Assembly: GCF_000718165.1 (NCBI RefSeq)
Contig: NZ_JOEY01000029.1
Span: forward strand, 1-64,000
Direction: 5' to 3'
DNA length: 64,000 bases
Source of the DNA: Streptomyces fulvoviolaceus
GTDB lineage: Bacteria; Actinomycetota; Actinomycetes; Streptomycetales; Streptomycetaceae
The position numbers and the translations under genes are program-made. The stretch's first letter is position 1. Each line of letters begins with the position of its first letter. This document shows, piece after piece, positions 1-8,564 of the stretch. The notes beneath the pieces were generated by a model. The model searched no databases. It had not been told where the DNA came from and saw only the letters and a program-made list of their open reading frames with translations.

Positions 1-79
1 CCTCGATCCTGCCGTGCAGCAGGGAGAGCGCGCACCAGCCCTGGGCGAGCGCGGTGAGTGCGGGGTCTGTGGCGGTCAT
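1..79 (-). CDS. MarR-like regulator, N-terminus only (runs off the window)
   Basis: Only the first 26 codons are inside the window. The start codon at 79 is preceded by a good SD (GGAGGAA, 8 nt upstream). The N-terminus (MTATDPALTALAQGW..., then a Leu-rich helix LSLLHGRIE) resembles MarR-family regulators, which begin with a dimerisation helix of this type. It is divergent from an MFS exporter across a spacer with inverted repeats, the usual arrangement of a MarR repressor controlling an efflux gene. The family call rests on few residues and on context. Confidence 0.55.
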   Translation of the reverse strand, partial: MTATDPALTALAQGWCALSLLHGRIE

Positions 80-145
80 GGGGCCTGCTTCCTCCGTCCA
101 GGAGTGTCTGTCACCGGGTTAGCAACGGGTCGGGATACCCATCGC

Positions 146-191
146 TTGCAAATATAACGCGTCTGCAATTATTGTCTTCGTGTGCAACACG
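146..191. promoter_or_regulatory. Candidate operator for the divergent regulator/MFS pair
   Basis: The spacer is AT-rich relative to its surroundings. It holds an inverted repeat TTGCA (146-150) / TGCAA (164-168) and a second one CGTG (179-182) / CACG (188-191) around TGCAA. MarR proteins usually bind such short palindromes between divergent promoters. Its role as an operator is inference. Confidence 0.35.
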
Positions 192-223
192 CTCCTGCAA
201 TCGTCTGGAAAGGTGTCCCCTCT

Positions 224-1432
224 ATGCCGCTCGCGCTTCTGGCCCTCGCGATCGGGGCTTTCGGAATCGGAACGACCGAGTTCGTGATCATGGGCTTGCT
301 GCCCGAGGTCGCCGATGGCTTCGGGGTCTCCATCCCCACCGCCGGCTTCCTGGTGACCGGCTACGCACTCGGCGTGATGTTCGGGGCCCCGCTGATGACC
401 GCGCTCGGCACCAGGATTTCTCGCAAGCGGATGCTGATGCTGCTCATGGGGTTGTTCATCGTCGGCAACCTGCTCTCCGCCCTCGCCCCTACCTTCGCCG
501 TCATGCTCGTCGGCAGGGTGGTCGCCTCCCTAGCCCATGGGGCCTTCTTCGGGATCGGCTCGGTCGTAGCGGCCGATCTGGTCGCCCCGGACAAGAAGGC
601 CGGCGCCATCGCGATGATGTTCACGGGTCTGACGGTCGCCAATGTCGTCGGCGTCCCGCTGGGCACGCTCGTCGGGCAGTCCGTCGGCTGGCGCGTCACC
701 TTCGCGATTGTCGCGGCCCTCGGCGTCATGGGCCTGGCCGGCATCGCCAAGCTCGTCCCCGAGATGCCCAGGCCGAAGGGCGTGCGTCTGCGCCACGAAC
801 TGGCCGCCTTCAAGAACACCCAGGTTCTGCTCGCGATGGCGATGACCGTCCTCGGCTTCGGCGGCGTCTTCGCGGCCATCACCTACATCGCGCCGATGAT
901 GACCCATGTCGCCGGGTTCGCCGACGGCTCCGTGACCTGGCTGCTGGTCCTCTTCGGCCTGGGGATGGTCGGCGGCAACCTCGTCGGCGGCAAGTACGCC
1001 GACCGCGCCCTGATGCCCCTGCTCTACGTCTCTCTGGGCGCCCTGGCCGTTGTGCTCGCGCTCTTCACGCTCACCGCGCACAACAAGGCCCTGGCGGGCG
1101 TCACGATCGCGCTCATCGGTGCTCTGGGCTTCGCCACGGTACCGCCGCTGCAGAAGCGGGTCCTCGACCAGGCACACGCCGCCCCCACGCTCGCCTCGGC
1201 CGTGAACATAGGTGCCTTCAACCTCGGCAACGCCCTCTCGGCCTGGCTCGGTGGCCTCGTCATCTCGGCCGGCTTCGGCTATACCGCTCCCAACTGGGTC
1301 GGTGCCGCCCTGGCCGCGGCGGCTCTGCTCCTCGCCGTCCTCTCCGCCGCTCTGGAGCGCCGCGATGGTGCACCCAGTGCTGTTGTCGCCGGGGGCGTGC
1401 CCGCCGAGCAGCAGGCGGTTGCCCAGCACTGA
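224..1432 (+). CDS. MFS transporter, drug-efflux type
   Basis: A 402-aa inner-membrane major facilitator with about 12 hydrophobic segments. The N-terminus (IGTTEFVIMGLLPEVADGF) is the signature of the AraJ/YdhP/CmlR branch of DHA1 efflux proteins. The loop 2-3 motif appears as the basic stretch GTRISRKRM near residue 70. The ATG at 224 follows GGAAAGG at 207-213; an in-frame GTG at 182 would add 14 residues but has no SD. It is divergent from the partial MarR-like gene and is probably repressed by it. The substrate cannot be told from sequence. Confidence 0.9.
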   Translation: MPLALLALAIGAFGIGTTEFVIMGLLPEVADGFGVSIPTAGFLVTGYALGVMFGAPLMTALGTRISRKRMLMLLMGLFIVGNLLSALAPTFAVMLVGRVVASLAHGAFFGIGSVVAADLVAPDKKAGAIAMMFTGLTVANVVGVPLGTLVGQSVGWRVTFAIVAALGVMGLAGIAKLVPEMPRPKGVRLRHELAAFKNTQVLLAMAMTVLGFGGVFAAITYIAPMMTHVAGFADGSVTWLLVLFGLGMVGGNLVGGKYADRALMPLLYVSLGALAVVLALFTLTAHNKALAGVTIALIGALGFATVPPLQKRVLDQAHAAPTLASAVNIGAFNLGNALSAWLGGLVISAGFGYTAPNWVGAALAAAALLLAVLSAALERRDGAPSAVVAGGVPAEQQAVAQH

Positions 1433-1467
1433 GCCTTGGCTGTCCACCACAGAGCCCGACAGAAGCG

Positions 1468-1498
1468 CGCCGGTTCCCGAGACCTTCGGGAACCGGCG
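1468..1498. terminator. Bidirectional terminator hairpin
   Basis: A perfect 12-bp stem (arms 1468-1479 and 1487-1498) with a 7-nt loop lies between the convergent stops of the MFS and GNAT genes. There is no strong U-tract, as is common for Streptomyces terminators. Confidence 0.8.
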
Positions 1499-1516
1499 TC
1501 GTCGTACCGGAGCAGC

Positions 1517-2455
1517 TCAGACTGCCGCCACCGTCAGCGGAGCGAACCGCCGGCTCCAGTCCCCGGGCAGCTCGGAGATGCCGTACGACATGACCGCGTT
1601 GAGAGCGACGGATTCCAGACCGCGGTCCTTCGTCCACGCCAGCAGCTCTTCGTGCCGTACGTCGATGTCGGTGCGCAGCGGGCGGTCGGTGTGGGCGGCG
1701 AGCGAGGTGATGAGCGCCTGCGCCGTCTCCGTGTCGCGGGCGATCAGCGGGCCTACGACATGGGTGTGCATGTTGGGCCAGGCGGCCGCGTACCCGATGA
1801 TCCGGCCGTTCTCCTCGGCGACGCGCAACTGGTCGGCGAAGGCGGGCAGCCGCGTGATGATGTGTGTGCGGTCGGAGCCGAGCGCCTCCCCGTCGAGTCG
1901 GAGGATCGCGGTGAGATCCTCGGCGGTCGCCGCGCGCGTGCCGATCGTCGGCTTCGGTCCACCGGGTGTGAAGTGCCCGTACAGCATCTCGGCCTGGCCG
2001 GTGACTTTGAAGCCGAGTTCCTCGTAGAGCGGGCGGCCGTAGGGCGTCGCGTGCAGCGTCAGTGGTGTGGTGTCCATCGTGGCGACGATGTGCCGCATGA
2101 GCCGACGCCCGATGCCCTGGCGCTGATGGCGTTCGGCGACCAGCATCATCCCGATCGCTGCCAGATCGGGGCGGTCGTGCGGGCCGTACTCGGTGATCAC
2201 ACAGGCGCTGACGAGACCACCGGCAGGGTCGTCGATGCCGTAGCCCTTCCCGGCTGCGAGGAGGAAGCCCCACTTGTGCTCCTCGCGTGGCCACCCCCGG
2301 TCCTCGGACAAGTCGGCGCAGGCGGCGAGATCGCGGAGCGTCAGACGGCGGATGGGGAGAGCGGCGAGGGAAGGTGTCGACACGCAGGTCAGGCTGTCCG
2401 ACGGGTGCCCTCGGCGTCCACCTGTTTCCCGAGGCACGTGCAAGCTTTTGGCCAT
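1517..2455 (-). CDS. GNAT family N-acetyltransferase (two-domain)
   Basis: A 312-aa protein. The N-terminal half has a clear GNAT acetyl-CoA site (motif A, RHQRQGIGRRLMRHI, about residues 108-122) followed by the YEELGFKV beta-strand. The C-terminal half looks like a second, degenerate GNAT fold with Arg-rich ends. It probably acylates a small-molecule amine; the substrate is unknown. The start is uncertain: the ATG at 2455 lacks a clear SD, and a GTG about 25 codons downstream (VSTPSLAALPIRR) may be the true start. It is divergent from a HAD gene across a parS site. Confidence 0.82.
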   Translation of the reverse strand: MAKSLHVPRETGGRRGHPSDSLTCVSTPSLAALPIRRLTLRDLAACADLSEDRGWPREEHKWGFLLAAGKGYGIDDPAGGLVSACVITEYGPHDRPDLAAIGMMLVAERHQRQGIGRRLMRHIVATMDTTPLTLHATPYGRPLYEELGFKVTGQAEMLYGHFTPGGPKPTIGTRAATAEDLTAILRLDGEALGSDRTHIITRLPAFADQLRVAEENGRIIGYAAAWPNMHTHVVGPLIARDTETAQALITSLAAHTDRPLRTDIDVRHEELLAWTKDRGLESVALNAVMSYGISELPGDWSRRFAPLTVAAV

Positions 2456-2493
2456 GTCGTGGCCAACCGCACAGCGCGGCGACAGGTGCAGGA

Positions 2494-2509
2494 TGTTTCA
2501 CGTGAAACA
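2494..2509. promoter_or_regulatory. parS: parS site, perfect
   Basis: TGTTTCACGTGAAACA is a perfect 16-bp palindrome. It contains the 14-bp Streptomyces parS core bound by ParB for origin segregation. It lies between the divergent GNAT and HAD genes. Confidence 0.93.
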
Positions 2510-2576
2510 CCGGCGAATGGCCACTGTCCGGTGGCCGACCAATGAGCCACTGTCACATCCCACTAGCCTCAGGGAC

Positions 2577-3209
2577 ATGGCGAGACTTCATCTCTTTGAC
2601 CTCGACGGCACTTTGCTGCACGGGACCAGCGCACCTGTGGAGATATCCCGGCAGCTAGGACTGGAGGCCGAGGCGGTGGCCCTCGACCATGCGGTCGGAG
2701 CAGGACTGATAGACCCGCCCGAGTACGCGAGGCGGGCGCACGCGCTCTGGGTGGAGCTCACCGAAGCTCATGTTGTCGCGGCCTTCGAGGGTGCCCCGTG
2801 GCTGGCTCGTATCCGTGAGGTCTGGGCGGAGATCAGGCGACAGGGTGACTACTGCGCCGTCGTGTCGCTCTCTCCCTCCTTCTTCGTGGAGAGGCTCATC
2901 GGCTGGGGAGCGCATGCCGCGCACGGGTCGCGATTTCCTGCCGTGCCCTTCACCGAGCCCGTGGACCCGACCGGCGTCCTCAGCGCCGCGGCCAAGGTCG
3001 TGATCGCCGACCGGCTGTGCGGGGAGTTCGGCGTGACGCGGGCCGAGTGCATTGCCTACGGCGACTCGTCGTCGGACAGGGACTTGTTCGGGGCGGTGCC
3101 GATCTCCGTCGCGGTCAATGCGGACCACCATCTGTCCGATATCGCGACCCACTCCTACACGGGCAAAGATCTATGGGAAGCCTATGAATTGGCCTGCCAC
3201 GCCCGGTAA
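2577..3209 (+). CDS. HAD-family hydrolase, SerB-like
   Basis: A 210-aa soluble phosphatase-type protein. Motif I is FDLDGTLL (residues 7-14; nucleophile Asp and acid/base Asp). Motif II is the Ser of VVSLSPSF, and motif IV is AYGDSSSDRDLF near residue 163. The alpha-helical cap between motifs I and II is typical of phosphoserine phosphatase-like HADs (IB subfamily). The ATG at 2577 is chosen because the HAD fold begins there; upstream extension of the frame runs back through the parS site. The substrate is unknown. Confidence 0.88.
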   Translation: MARLHLFDLDGTLLHGTSAPVEISRQLGLEAEAVALDHAVGAGLIDPPEYARRAHALWVELTEAHVVAAFEGAPWLARIREVWAEIRRQGDYCAVVSLSPSFFVERLIGWGAHAAHGSRFPAVPFTEPVDPTGVLSAAAKVVIADRLCGEFGVTRAECIAYGDSSSDRDLFGAVPISVAVNADHHLSDIATHSYTGKDLWEAYELACHAR

Positions 3210-3633
3210 TTGAAGCAATTGGCGGTTGCCCCTGGATCAATCCTCGATCAAATCGTGGAGGAGGAGGGGGGACTTGTGTGCGGAGCGCTGACCGGTAGGG
3301 TCGACTCCGGTTCGTGTCCGGGGTGAGATGTTCACATCCTGTGCGGACCGAGGGCAAGGCAATGCAGCCTAACGGGACGGAGAGATCGAAGACCCGCATT
3401 TCCGGTTATGGGGCCGGGACATCCGCGCGCAGTGGGACGCTGCGGTGAGAGTGCTGCGGCCAATGTCACACTCTCGCCTTACTTGTCCGTACGGAGTCGG
3501 AATACGGGTTGAATGTGGCCGCATTGGCCGTGACGCCGAACGGGGAAAGCAAGCCGTCTGCGGGGGAAAGCAGGCACCTTCCGACCAAGGAAGTGCGCAG
3601 ACCGACCGAAAGATGTTCGAGGCGAGGCACACC
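3210..3633. other. Intergenic stretch, no gene seen
   Basis: This 424-bp spacer lies between the HAD gene and the flavohemoglobin-like gene. The downstream frame is open back to 3445, but residues before the ATG at 3634 look non-coding (Cys-, Arg- and Ile-rich, no SD). I see no convincing terminator, operator or RNA here; it presumably carries the promoter of the downstream gene. Confidence 0.5.
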
Positions 3634-5187
3634 ATGGACGCTCCGACCACCATGTCGGCCGACAACGGCACTTCCGGCGGCGGGGGCGGCTGGTTCACCC
3701 CGCGCCAGCAGCCGCCGACGACCCCGGGCGCCGAGCAGGAGACTGCGGAGGGAAACCGCCTGGCCGCGATGCGCCCGGTGGGCAGGGCCACACCGGGCAC
3801 CGAAACGGACCCGGCGAGCACGGAACCGGACTCGCCGACGAAGGACACCGCCCCCTCCGACGCGAAGGCCGACCACGAGGGAAGGCCCCCGGCCACCATG
3901 CCGACGCCGCCGATACCGACACACCAGCCCCCCTCCCAGCTGCAGCCTCAGGCCCCACCGCAGCCCTCCGCCCCAGCACCGCCGGCCGATCAGCGCGTCC
4001 CCGTCCAGCGCTCCGCCCCGCCCGAGAACCTGCCCCCGCAGGCCCAGACCGCGGCTCCGGGGGACCAGGGCGCCTCCCCGGACGCCGTCATCGTCCGACG
4101 GACCATGGCCGAGGTCGCCCCCGTGGCCGACAAGGTCACGTCGTACTTCTACGCGCTGCTCTTCGTACGCCACCCCGATCTGCGGTCGCTGTTCCCCGCG
4201 GCCATGGACACCCAGCGGGACCGCCTGCTCAAGGCGCTGCTCACCGCGGCCGAGCACATCGACAACACCGAGGTGCTCGTCGCCTACCTGCAGAACCTCG
4301 GCCGGGGCCACCGCAAGTACGGCACCAGGGCGGAGCACTATCCGGCGGTCGGCGAGTGCCTCATCGGCGCGCTGAGCAAGTACGCCGAGGGCATCTGGGA
4401 CGCGGAAACGGAAGCGGCTTGGGTCCGGACGTACACGACGATCTCCCAGGTGATGATCGACGCGGCCGCCACGGACGAACTGCGCGCCCCCGCCTGGTGG
4501 TACGCGGAGGTCGTGTCGCACGACCTGAGAACCTCGGACATCGCCGTCGTCACCGTCCGGCCCGACCAGCCCTATCCCTTCCTCGCCGGGCAGTACACGA
4601 GCCTGGAGACGCCCTGGTGGCCGCGCATATGGCGGCACTACTCCTTCGCCTCGGCGCCCCGCTCGGACGGCTTGTTGTCGTTCCACGTGAGGGCCGTCCC
4701 CGCGGGCTGGGTCTCCAACGCCCTGGTGCACCGCGCCCGGCCCGGAGACATCATCAGGCTCGGCCCGCCGGCCGGTTCGATGACCGTGGACCACACCACC
4801 GACAGCGGCCTGCTGTGCCTGGGCGGCGGCACCGGGATAGCGCCCATCAAGGCGCTGGTCGAGGACGTCGCCGAACACGGCGAACGCCGGCCGGTCGAGG
4901 TGTTCTACGGGGCCCGCACCGACCACGACCTGTACGACATCGACACCATGCTCAGGCTGCAGCAGTCTCACCCGTGGCTGTCGGTCCGAGCCGTCGTCGA
5001 CAGGCAGGCCCATCTCCATCTTCCGGATGCCATACGCGAGTACGGGCCCTGGAACGAGTACGACGCCTACCTCTCGGGCCCGCCCGGAATGATTCGCAGC
5101 GGTGTGGACGCCCTGAGGGACATCGGCATCCCGTCGGAGCGCATACGCCACGACTCGGTGGAAGAGCTCGTCACCACCGGGAGCTGA
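3634..5187 (+). CDS. Flavohemoglobin-like globin/FAD/NAD oxidoreductase with Pro-rich N-terminus
   Basis: A 517-aa protein. Residues 1-150 are low-complexity (Pro/Ala/Gln) and probably disordered. A globin domain (about 155-285) follows, with a TyrB10-type helix YFYALLFVRHPDLRSLF and a likely proximal His in GRGHRKYG. Then comes a ferredoxin-reductase-type FAD domain (RHYSFASAP) and an NAD(P) domain (GGGTGIAPIKALVED; C-terminal LSGPPGMIRSGV). Classical Hmp proteins with this order detoxify nitric oxide using NADH, FAD and heme; here the long N-terminal extension is unusual. The ATG at 3634 follows GAGGCGAGG. Its stop lies 2 bp from the convergent Nudix stop. Confidence 0.88.
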   Translation: MDAPTTMSADNGTSGGGGGWFTPRQQPPTTPGAEQETAEGNRLAAMRPVGRATPGTETDPASTEPDSPTKDTAPSDAKADHEGRPPATMPTPPIPTHQPPSQLQPQAPPQPSAPAPPADQRVPVQRSAPPENLPPQAQTAAPGDQGASPDAVIVRRTMAEVAPVADKVTSYFYALLFVRHPDLRSLFPAAMDTQRDRLLKALLTAAEHIDNTEVLVAYLQNLGRGHRKYGTRAEHYPAVGECLIGALSKYAEGIWDAETEAAWVRTYTTISQVMIDAAATDELRAPAWWYAEVVSHDLRTSDIAVVTVRPDQPYPFLAGQYTSLETPWWPRIWRHYSFASAPRSDGLLSFHVRAVPAGWVSNALVHRARPGDIIRLGPPAGSMTVDHTTDSGLLCLGGGTGIAPIKALVEDVAEHGERRPVEVFYGARTDHDLYDIDTMLRLQQSHPWLSVRAVVDRQAHLHLPDAIREYGPWNEYDAYLSGPPGMIRSGVDALRDIGIPSERIRHDSVEELVTTGS

Positions 5188-5189
5188 CC

Positions 5190-5672
5190 TCAGCCCAGGT
5201 CCGGAGCGTGCATGGCGCGTACGCCCTCGATGTTGCCGTCCAAATAGTGCCGCAGTGACAGCGGTACGAGATGGACGGAGGCGATCCCGACCCGGGTGAA
5301 CGGCACCCGGACGATCTCGTACTCCCCGATGGGCTCGTCCATTTCGGGGCCGTGCCGCAGCGACGTGTCCATGGACTCCAGGTGGCAGACGAAAAAGTGC
5401 TGCACCTTCACGCCGGTCGAGTGGGCGTCCTCGCCGATGTGCTCGACGGTGTCCACGAAGCAGGGCACCACATCGGTGATCTTGGCGCCGAGTTCCTCGT
5501 ACACCTCGCGATGCAGGGCGTCGATGACGGTCGTGTCATCCGGCTCGACCCCGCCACCGGGAGTGAGCCAGTAGGGATCCATGCCGGGCTTGGTGCGCTT
5601 GATCAGGATCAGGTCGTCACCGTCCAGCAGAACGGCACGGGCGGTGCGCTTGACGACGGGTCGGACGGTCAT
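5190..5672 (-). CDS. Nudix hydrolase-like protein
   Basis: A 160-aa Nudix-fold protein of the type that hydrolyses nucleoside-diphosphate-X compounds. The Nudix box is visible at about residues 38-60 (GGGVEPDDTTVIDALHREVY, then EELG). The metal-binding core REVYEELG is intact, but the first Glu of the consensus G-x5-E is Thr (PDDT), which may weaken the fold salt bridge. The only in-frame methionine at the domain boundary is at 5672, without an obvious SD. A parS-like site lies 22 bp upstream. Confidence 0.85.
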   Translation of the reverse strand: MTVRPVVKRTARAVLLDGDDLILIKRTKPGMDPYWLTPGGGVEPDDTTVIDALHREVYEELGAKITDVVPCFVDTVEHIGEDAHSTGVKVQHFFVCHLESMDTSLRHGPEMDEPIGEYEIVRVPFTRVGIASVHLVPLSLRHYLDGNIEGVRAMHAPDLG

Positions 5673-5693
5673 GGGAGGAATGTGGCCCGGATG

Positions 5694-5707
5694 GTTCCAC
5701 GTGAAAC
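5694..5707. promoter_or_regulatory. parS: parS-like site, one mismatch
   Basis: GTTCCACGTGAAAC differs from the Streptomyces core only at position 4 (T to C), the position that is variable in the Bacillus consensus. It is intergenic, between the Nudix and LysR genes. Confidence 0.8.
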
Positions 5708-5760
5708 ATCGCGCATCGTCACCGGTCGAGTTCGTCACGTGATCAGCGGAAAACCCCAGC

Positions 5761-6690
5761 TCAACACCAGTCGGAGGCCGCCCGCAGCAGCCATTCGTGA
5801 GCCCGTGCGATGTGCGGCATGGCCAGCGTGCCGGTGCGGACCACCAGGAAGTACGTCCGCAGCGGCGGCACCGGGGGCTCGTGCAGCGCCACGACGTCCC
5901 CGCGCTCCAGGGCGGCTGTGCACAGATAGCGGGGCAGTACCGCGAGCCCGGCGCCCGCGGTCGCGCAGGCGAGGACCGCGCGCAGGTCGGGGACGACAAT
6001 GGTGCCCGGGGCTGCCGGGCGGGAGTCGAAGACGGAAGCCCAGTAGCGAGAGACGAAGGGCAACGACTCGTGCACCTCGACCACGGGGATGCTCTCGAGT
6101 GCCGGCGCTCGCTTGATCGCGGAATCGGTGTCCGGGTTGCGGCGGAGCTCCCCGGAGCCGATCTGTTCGGCCCAGCGCGGAGCGGCGACCAGGACGTGCT
6201 CTTCGTCGCAGAGCGCAGTCGCCGTGAGCAGGGCGCCCCGCGGACGGGCCGTACTGATGGCCAGATCGTGATGCCCGGCCGCCAGTCCCTCCAGGGCCTC
6301 CTCGGCATTTCCGAAGGAGGCCCGCAGGGCGAAGCCCTGGCCGTCCTCGCCGGTCAGCTCCGTGAGTGCGGGCAACGCCCGCTCGGCAGTGAACTCAGGG
6401 GGCCCGGCGAGGTGCAGTGTCCTGAGTGAGGACTCGTCGTCGAGGCCAGTCTCGGTGATCTCCACCAGGGCGTCGAGATGCGGCGCCGCCTTGTGGGCGA
6501 GTTCGTCGCCGATGGTCGTGGGGGTCACTCCGCGGGCCTGTCGCAGGAACAGGGGGCGGCCCAACTGCCGCTCCAGCGTGCGGATCTGCGAGGTCACGGC
6601 CGGCTGCGACAGTCCGAGCAGCGCGGCGGCGCGGGTGAAGGAGCCGGCCCGGTGCACCGTCACAAAGGTGCGCAGCAAGGCCAGATCCAT
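5761..6690 (-). CDS. LysR-family transcriptional regulator
   Basis: A 309-aa protein with an N-terminal winged HTH (residues 1-60; FTRAAALLGLSQPAVTSQIR is the recognition region) and a periplasmic-binding-protein-like effector domain from about 90. The ATG at 6690 has a strong SD (GGGAAGGGGAGGG). The region upstream (6691-6837) is AT-richer and may hold its autoregulated promoter. No divergent target gene is adjacent, since the neighbour upstream is on the same strand behind a terminator, so the regulon is not evident. Confidence 0.93.
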   Translation of the reverse strand: MDLALLRTFVTVHRAGSFTRAAALLGLSQPAVTSQIRTLERQLGRPLFLRQARGVTPTTIGDELAHKAAPHLDALVEITETGLDDESSLRTLHLAGPPEFTAERALPALTELTGEDGQGFALRASFGNAEEALEGLAAGHHDLAISTARPRGALLTATALCDEEHVLVAAPRWAEQIGSGELRRNPDTDSAIKRAPALESIPVVEVHESLPFVSRYWASVFDSRPAAPGTIVVPDLRAVLACATAGAGLAVLPRYLCTAALERGDVVALHEPPVPPLRTYFLVVRTGTLAMPHIARAHEWLLRAASDWC

Positions 6691-6837
6691 GGCGGCGCCC
6701 TCCCCTTCCCTGCCCGTGTCCCGGCCCGAGGCAGGGCCCAACTATAAATATGTCGATAGGTCTCTGTCGCTACTGTGATTGGACACTGACACAGAGTCAA
6801 CTAGCCTTGTTCGCGCGGTTCTTCGCGCGCAGAACCG

Positions 6838-6876
6838 GGACGGTCCGAGCCACGAGGGGGGAGGCTCGGACCGTCC
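6838..6876 (-). terminator. Strong terminator hairpin
   Basis: A perfect 14-bp stem (6838-6851 with 6863-6876) and an 11-nt loop, just downstream of the cystathionine-lyase-type gene on the minus strand. Confidence 0.85.
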
Positions 6877-6929
6877 GTTGTACGTAGCCGGACACCCACC
6901 GGGCGTCCGTAGAGCAGCCTCTGAAGCCG

Positions 6930-8069
6930 TCAGCCCGCCGACTCGTCCAGCGCTCGCAGCACATCGGCCACCAGGTCCTCGGCATCCTCGGCGCCGACCG
7001 AGAAGCGGATGAATCCTTCCGGCACCGCGTCTCCGCCCCAGCGCCCACGCCGTTCGGCCGTGGAACGCACCCCGCCGAAGCTGGTCGCGTCGTCCACGAG
7101 CCGCAGCGCGTCGAGGAAACGGTCGGCACGCGCGTGCGTGGGCAGCGTGAAGGACACCACGCAGCCGTAGCGCCGCATCTGCTGTGAGGCGATCTTGTGC
7201 GCAGGGTCCTCGGGAAGCCCCGGGTAGCGCAGCCCGGTCACCTCGGGCCGCTCCCGCAATGCCTCGGCGAGCACGAGCGCGGTCGCGTTCTGCCGGTCGA
7301 CGCGCAGTTGGAGCGTGGCGATCGAACGGTGCGCGAGCCAGGCCTCCATCGGCCCCGGAATCGCCCCGACGACCTTCCGCCAACGCCGTACGGCGGTCAT
7401 GGCCTCGCCCTCGCGGCCGCTGACGTACCCCAGGAGGACGTCACCGTGCCCTGTGAGCTGCTTGGTGCCGCTGGCCACGGAGAAGTCCGCACCGAGCTCC
7501 AGCGGGCGCTGCCCGAGCGGCGTGGCGAGCGTGTTGTCGACGGCGACCAGGGCCCCACGCGTGTGTGCCGCCTCGACGAGCCGCCGGATGTCGCACACGT
7601 CGAGCCCGGGGTTCGACGGGGTCTCGATCCACAGCAGCTTCGCGCCTTCCAGCACCTCCAGCTGGGCGTCTCCGCCGGTCGGCGCAACTCGTACCTCGAT
7701 GCCGTACGCCTCCAACTGGGCGCGCACCAGGGGCAGCACCTGATAGCCGTCGACGGGCAGGACGACTGTGTCCCCGGCGCGCAGCTGTGAGAAGAGCACC
7801 GAGGAGATGGCCGCCATGCCCGAGGCGAACGTCAGCGTCTCGACGCCCTCCTGGCCGGGCGCCTCCAACTCGCCGATGGCACGCTCCAGGAGCGTCCAGG
7901 TGGGGTTCTCGTCACGGCCGTAGGTGTACGGGCCGTTCGGTTCGCCCGGCAGATGGAAGTGGGCGGCGAACGTCGGACCGGGCAGCGTCGGTTCGTTCTT
8001 GACCGGCTCGGGCAGTCCGGCCCGCACCGCGCGCGTGCCGTCTCCGGTACCTGCAGTCGAATCGCTCAT
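6930..8069 (-). CDS. Cys/Met metabolism PLP-dependent enzyme (cystathionine gamma-lyase/synthase type)
   Basis: A 379-aa fold-type I PLP enzyme. The PLP lysine lies in VASGTKQLTGHGD. Upstream, YTYGRDENPT and the SGMAAISS loop are typical of the MetB/MetC/Cgl family, and ETPSNPGLDV and AVDNTLATP bind the cofactor. It would interconvert cystathionine, cysteine or homocysteine; lyase or synthase activity cannot be separated by eye. Its ATG overlaps the ptpA stop by 4 nt (ATGA), so the two are translationally coupled in an operon with the holin-like gene. Confidence 0.92.
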   Translation of the reverse strand: MSDSTAGTGDGTRAVRAGLPEPVKNEPTLPGPTFAAHFHLPGEPNGPYTYGRDENPTWTLLERAIGELEAPGQEGVETLTFASGMAAISSVLFSQLRAGDTVVLPVDGYQVLPLVRAQLEAYGIEVRVAPTGGDAQLEVLEGAKLLWIETPSNPGLDVCDIRRLVEAAHTRGALVAVDNTLATPLGQRPLELGADFSVASGTKQLTGHGDVLLGYVSGREGEAMTAVRRWRKVVGAIPGPMEAWLAHRSIATLQLRVDRQNATALVLAEALRERPEVTGLRYPGLPEDPAHKIASQQMRRYGCVVSFTLPTHARADRFLDALRLVDDATSFGGVRSTAERRGRWGGDAVPEGFIRFSVGAEDAEDLVADVLRALDESAG

Positions 8070-8557
8070 GCCACTCGTCCCTCCACCTGTTGGCGCACCT
8101 CGGCGAGCAGACCCTCGCTCGCCGCCTCCACCATCTCAAGGCACTCCTCGAAGCCGTCCGTGCCCCCGTAGTACGGGTCCGGGACGTCGAGGTCGTCGCC
8201 TGCTGCGGGCTCGTAGGAACGCAGGAGCCGTACCTTCTCCGTGTCCTCCCGTGTGGGCGCGAGGCGGCGAAGCGCCTTGAGGTGGCCGGTGTCGAGGGCG
8301 ATGACCAGGTCGAGGCGGGAGAACCACGAGGCCTGGAACTGCCGGGCCGTGTGCTCGCCGGCGTAGCCGTGTTCCTCGAGGACGGCGACGGTGCGCGGGT
8401 CGGCACCGTCGCCCTCGTGCCAGCCGCCCGTGCCGGCGCTGTCGACCTCGATCAGGCCGTCGAGCCCGGCTTCCGCCACGCGGGCGCGGAAGACGGACTC
8501 GGCCATCGGGGAACGACAGATGTTGCCGGTGCAGACGAAGCAGACGCGGTAGGTCAT
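8066..8557 (-). CDS. ptpA: Low-molecular-weight protein-tyrosine phosphatase
   Basis: A 163-aa enzyme with the P-loop CTGNICRS (C-x5-R-S) a few residues from the N-terminus and the general-acid loop DPYYGG near the C-terminus, both diagnostic for LMW-PTPs. Streptomyces coelicolor PtpA is the obvious counterpart and is linked there to secondary metabolism. An alternative ATG at 8575 (MGTEQAM...) would overlap the upstream gene by 11 nt; the start at 8557 fits the family N-terminus better. It lies between the holin-like gene and the PLP enzyme. Confidence 0.94.
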   Translation of the reverse strand: MTYRVCFVCTGNICRSPMAESVFRARVAEAGLDGLIEVDSAGTGGWHEGDGADPRTVAVLEEHGYAGEHTARQFQASWFSRLDLVIALDTGHLKALRRLAPTREDTEKVRLLRSYEPAAGDDLDVPDPYYGGTDGFEECLEMVEAASEGLLAEVRQQVEGRVA

Positions 8558-8564
8558 GGCCTGC

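Noticed and set aside
4680..4693. GTTCCACGTGAGGG resembling parS inside the flavohemoglobin-like gene
   Set aside because: Four mismatches to the core, three of them destroying the right half-site.
3466..5151. A 561-codon minus-strand frame opposite the flavohemoglobin-like gene
   Set aside because: Shadow frame in GC-rich coding DNA with no recognisable domain.
6779..7012. A 77-codon plus-strand frame between the LysR and PLP-enzyme genes
   Set aside because: Overlaps the terminator hairpin and the end of the PLP-enzyme gene, no SD and a Pro/Arg-rich random composition.
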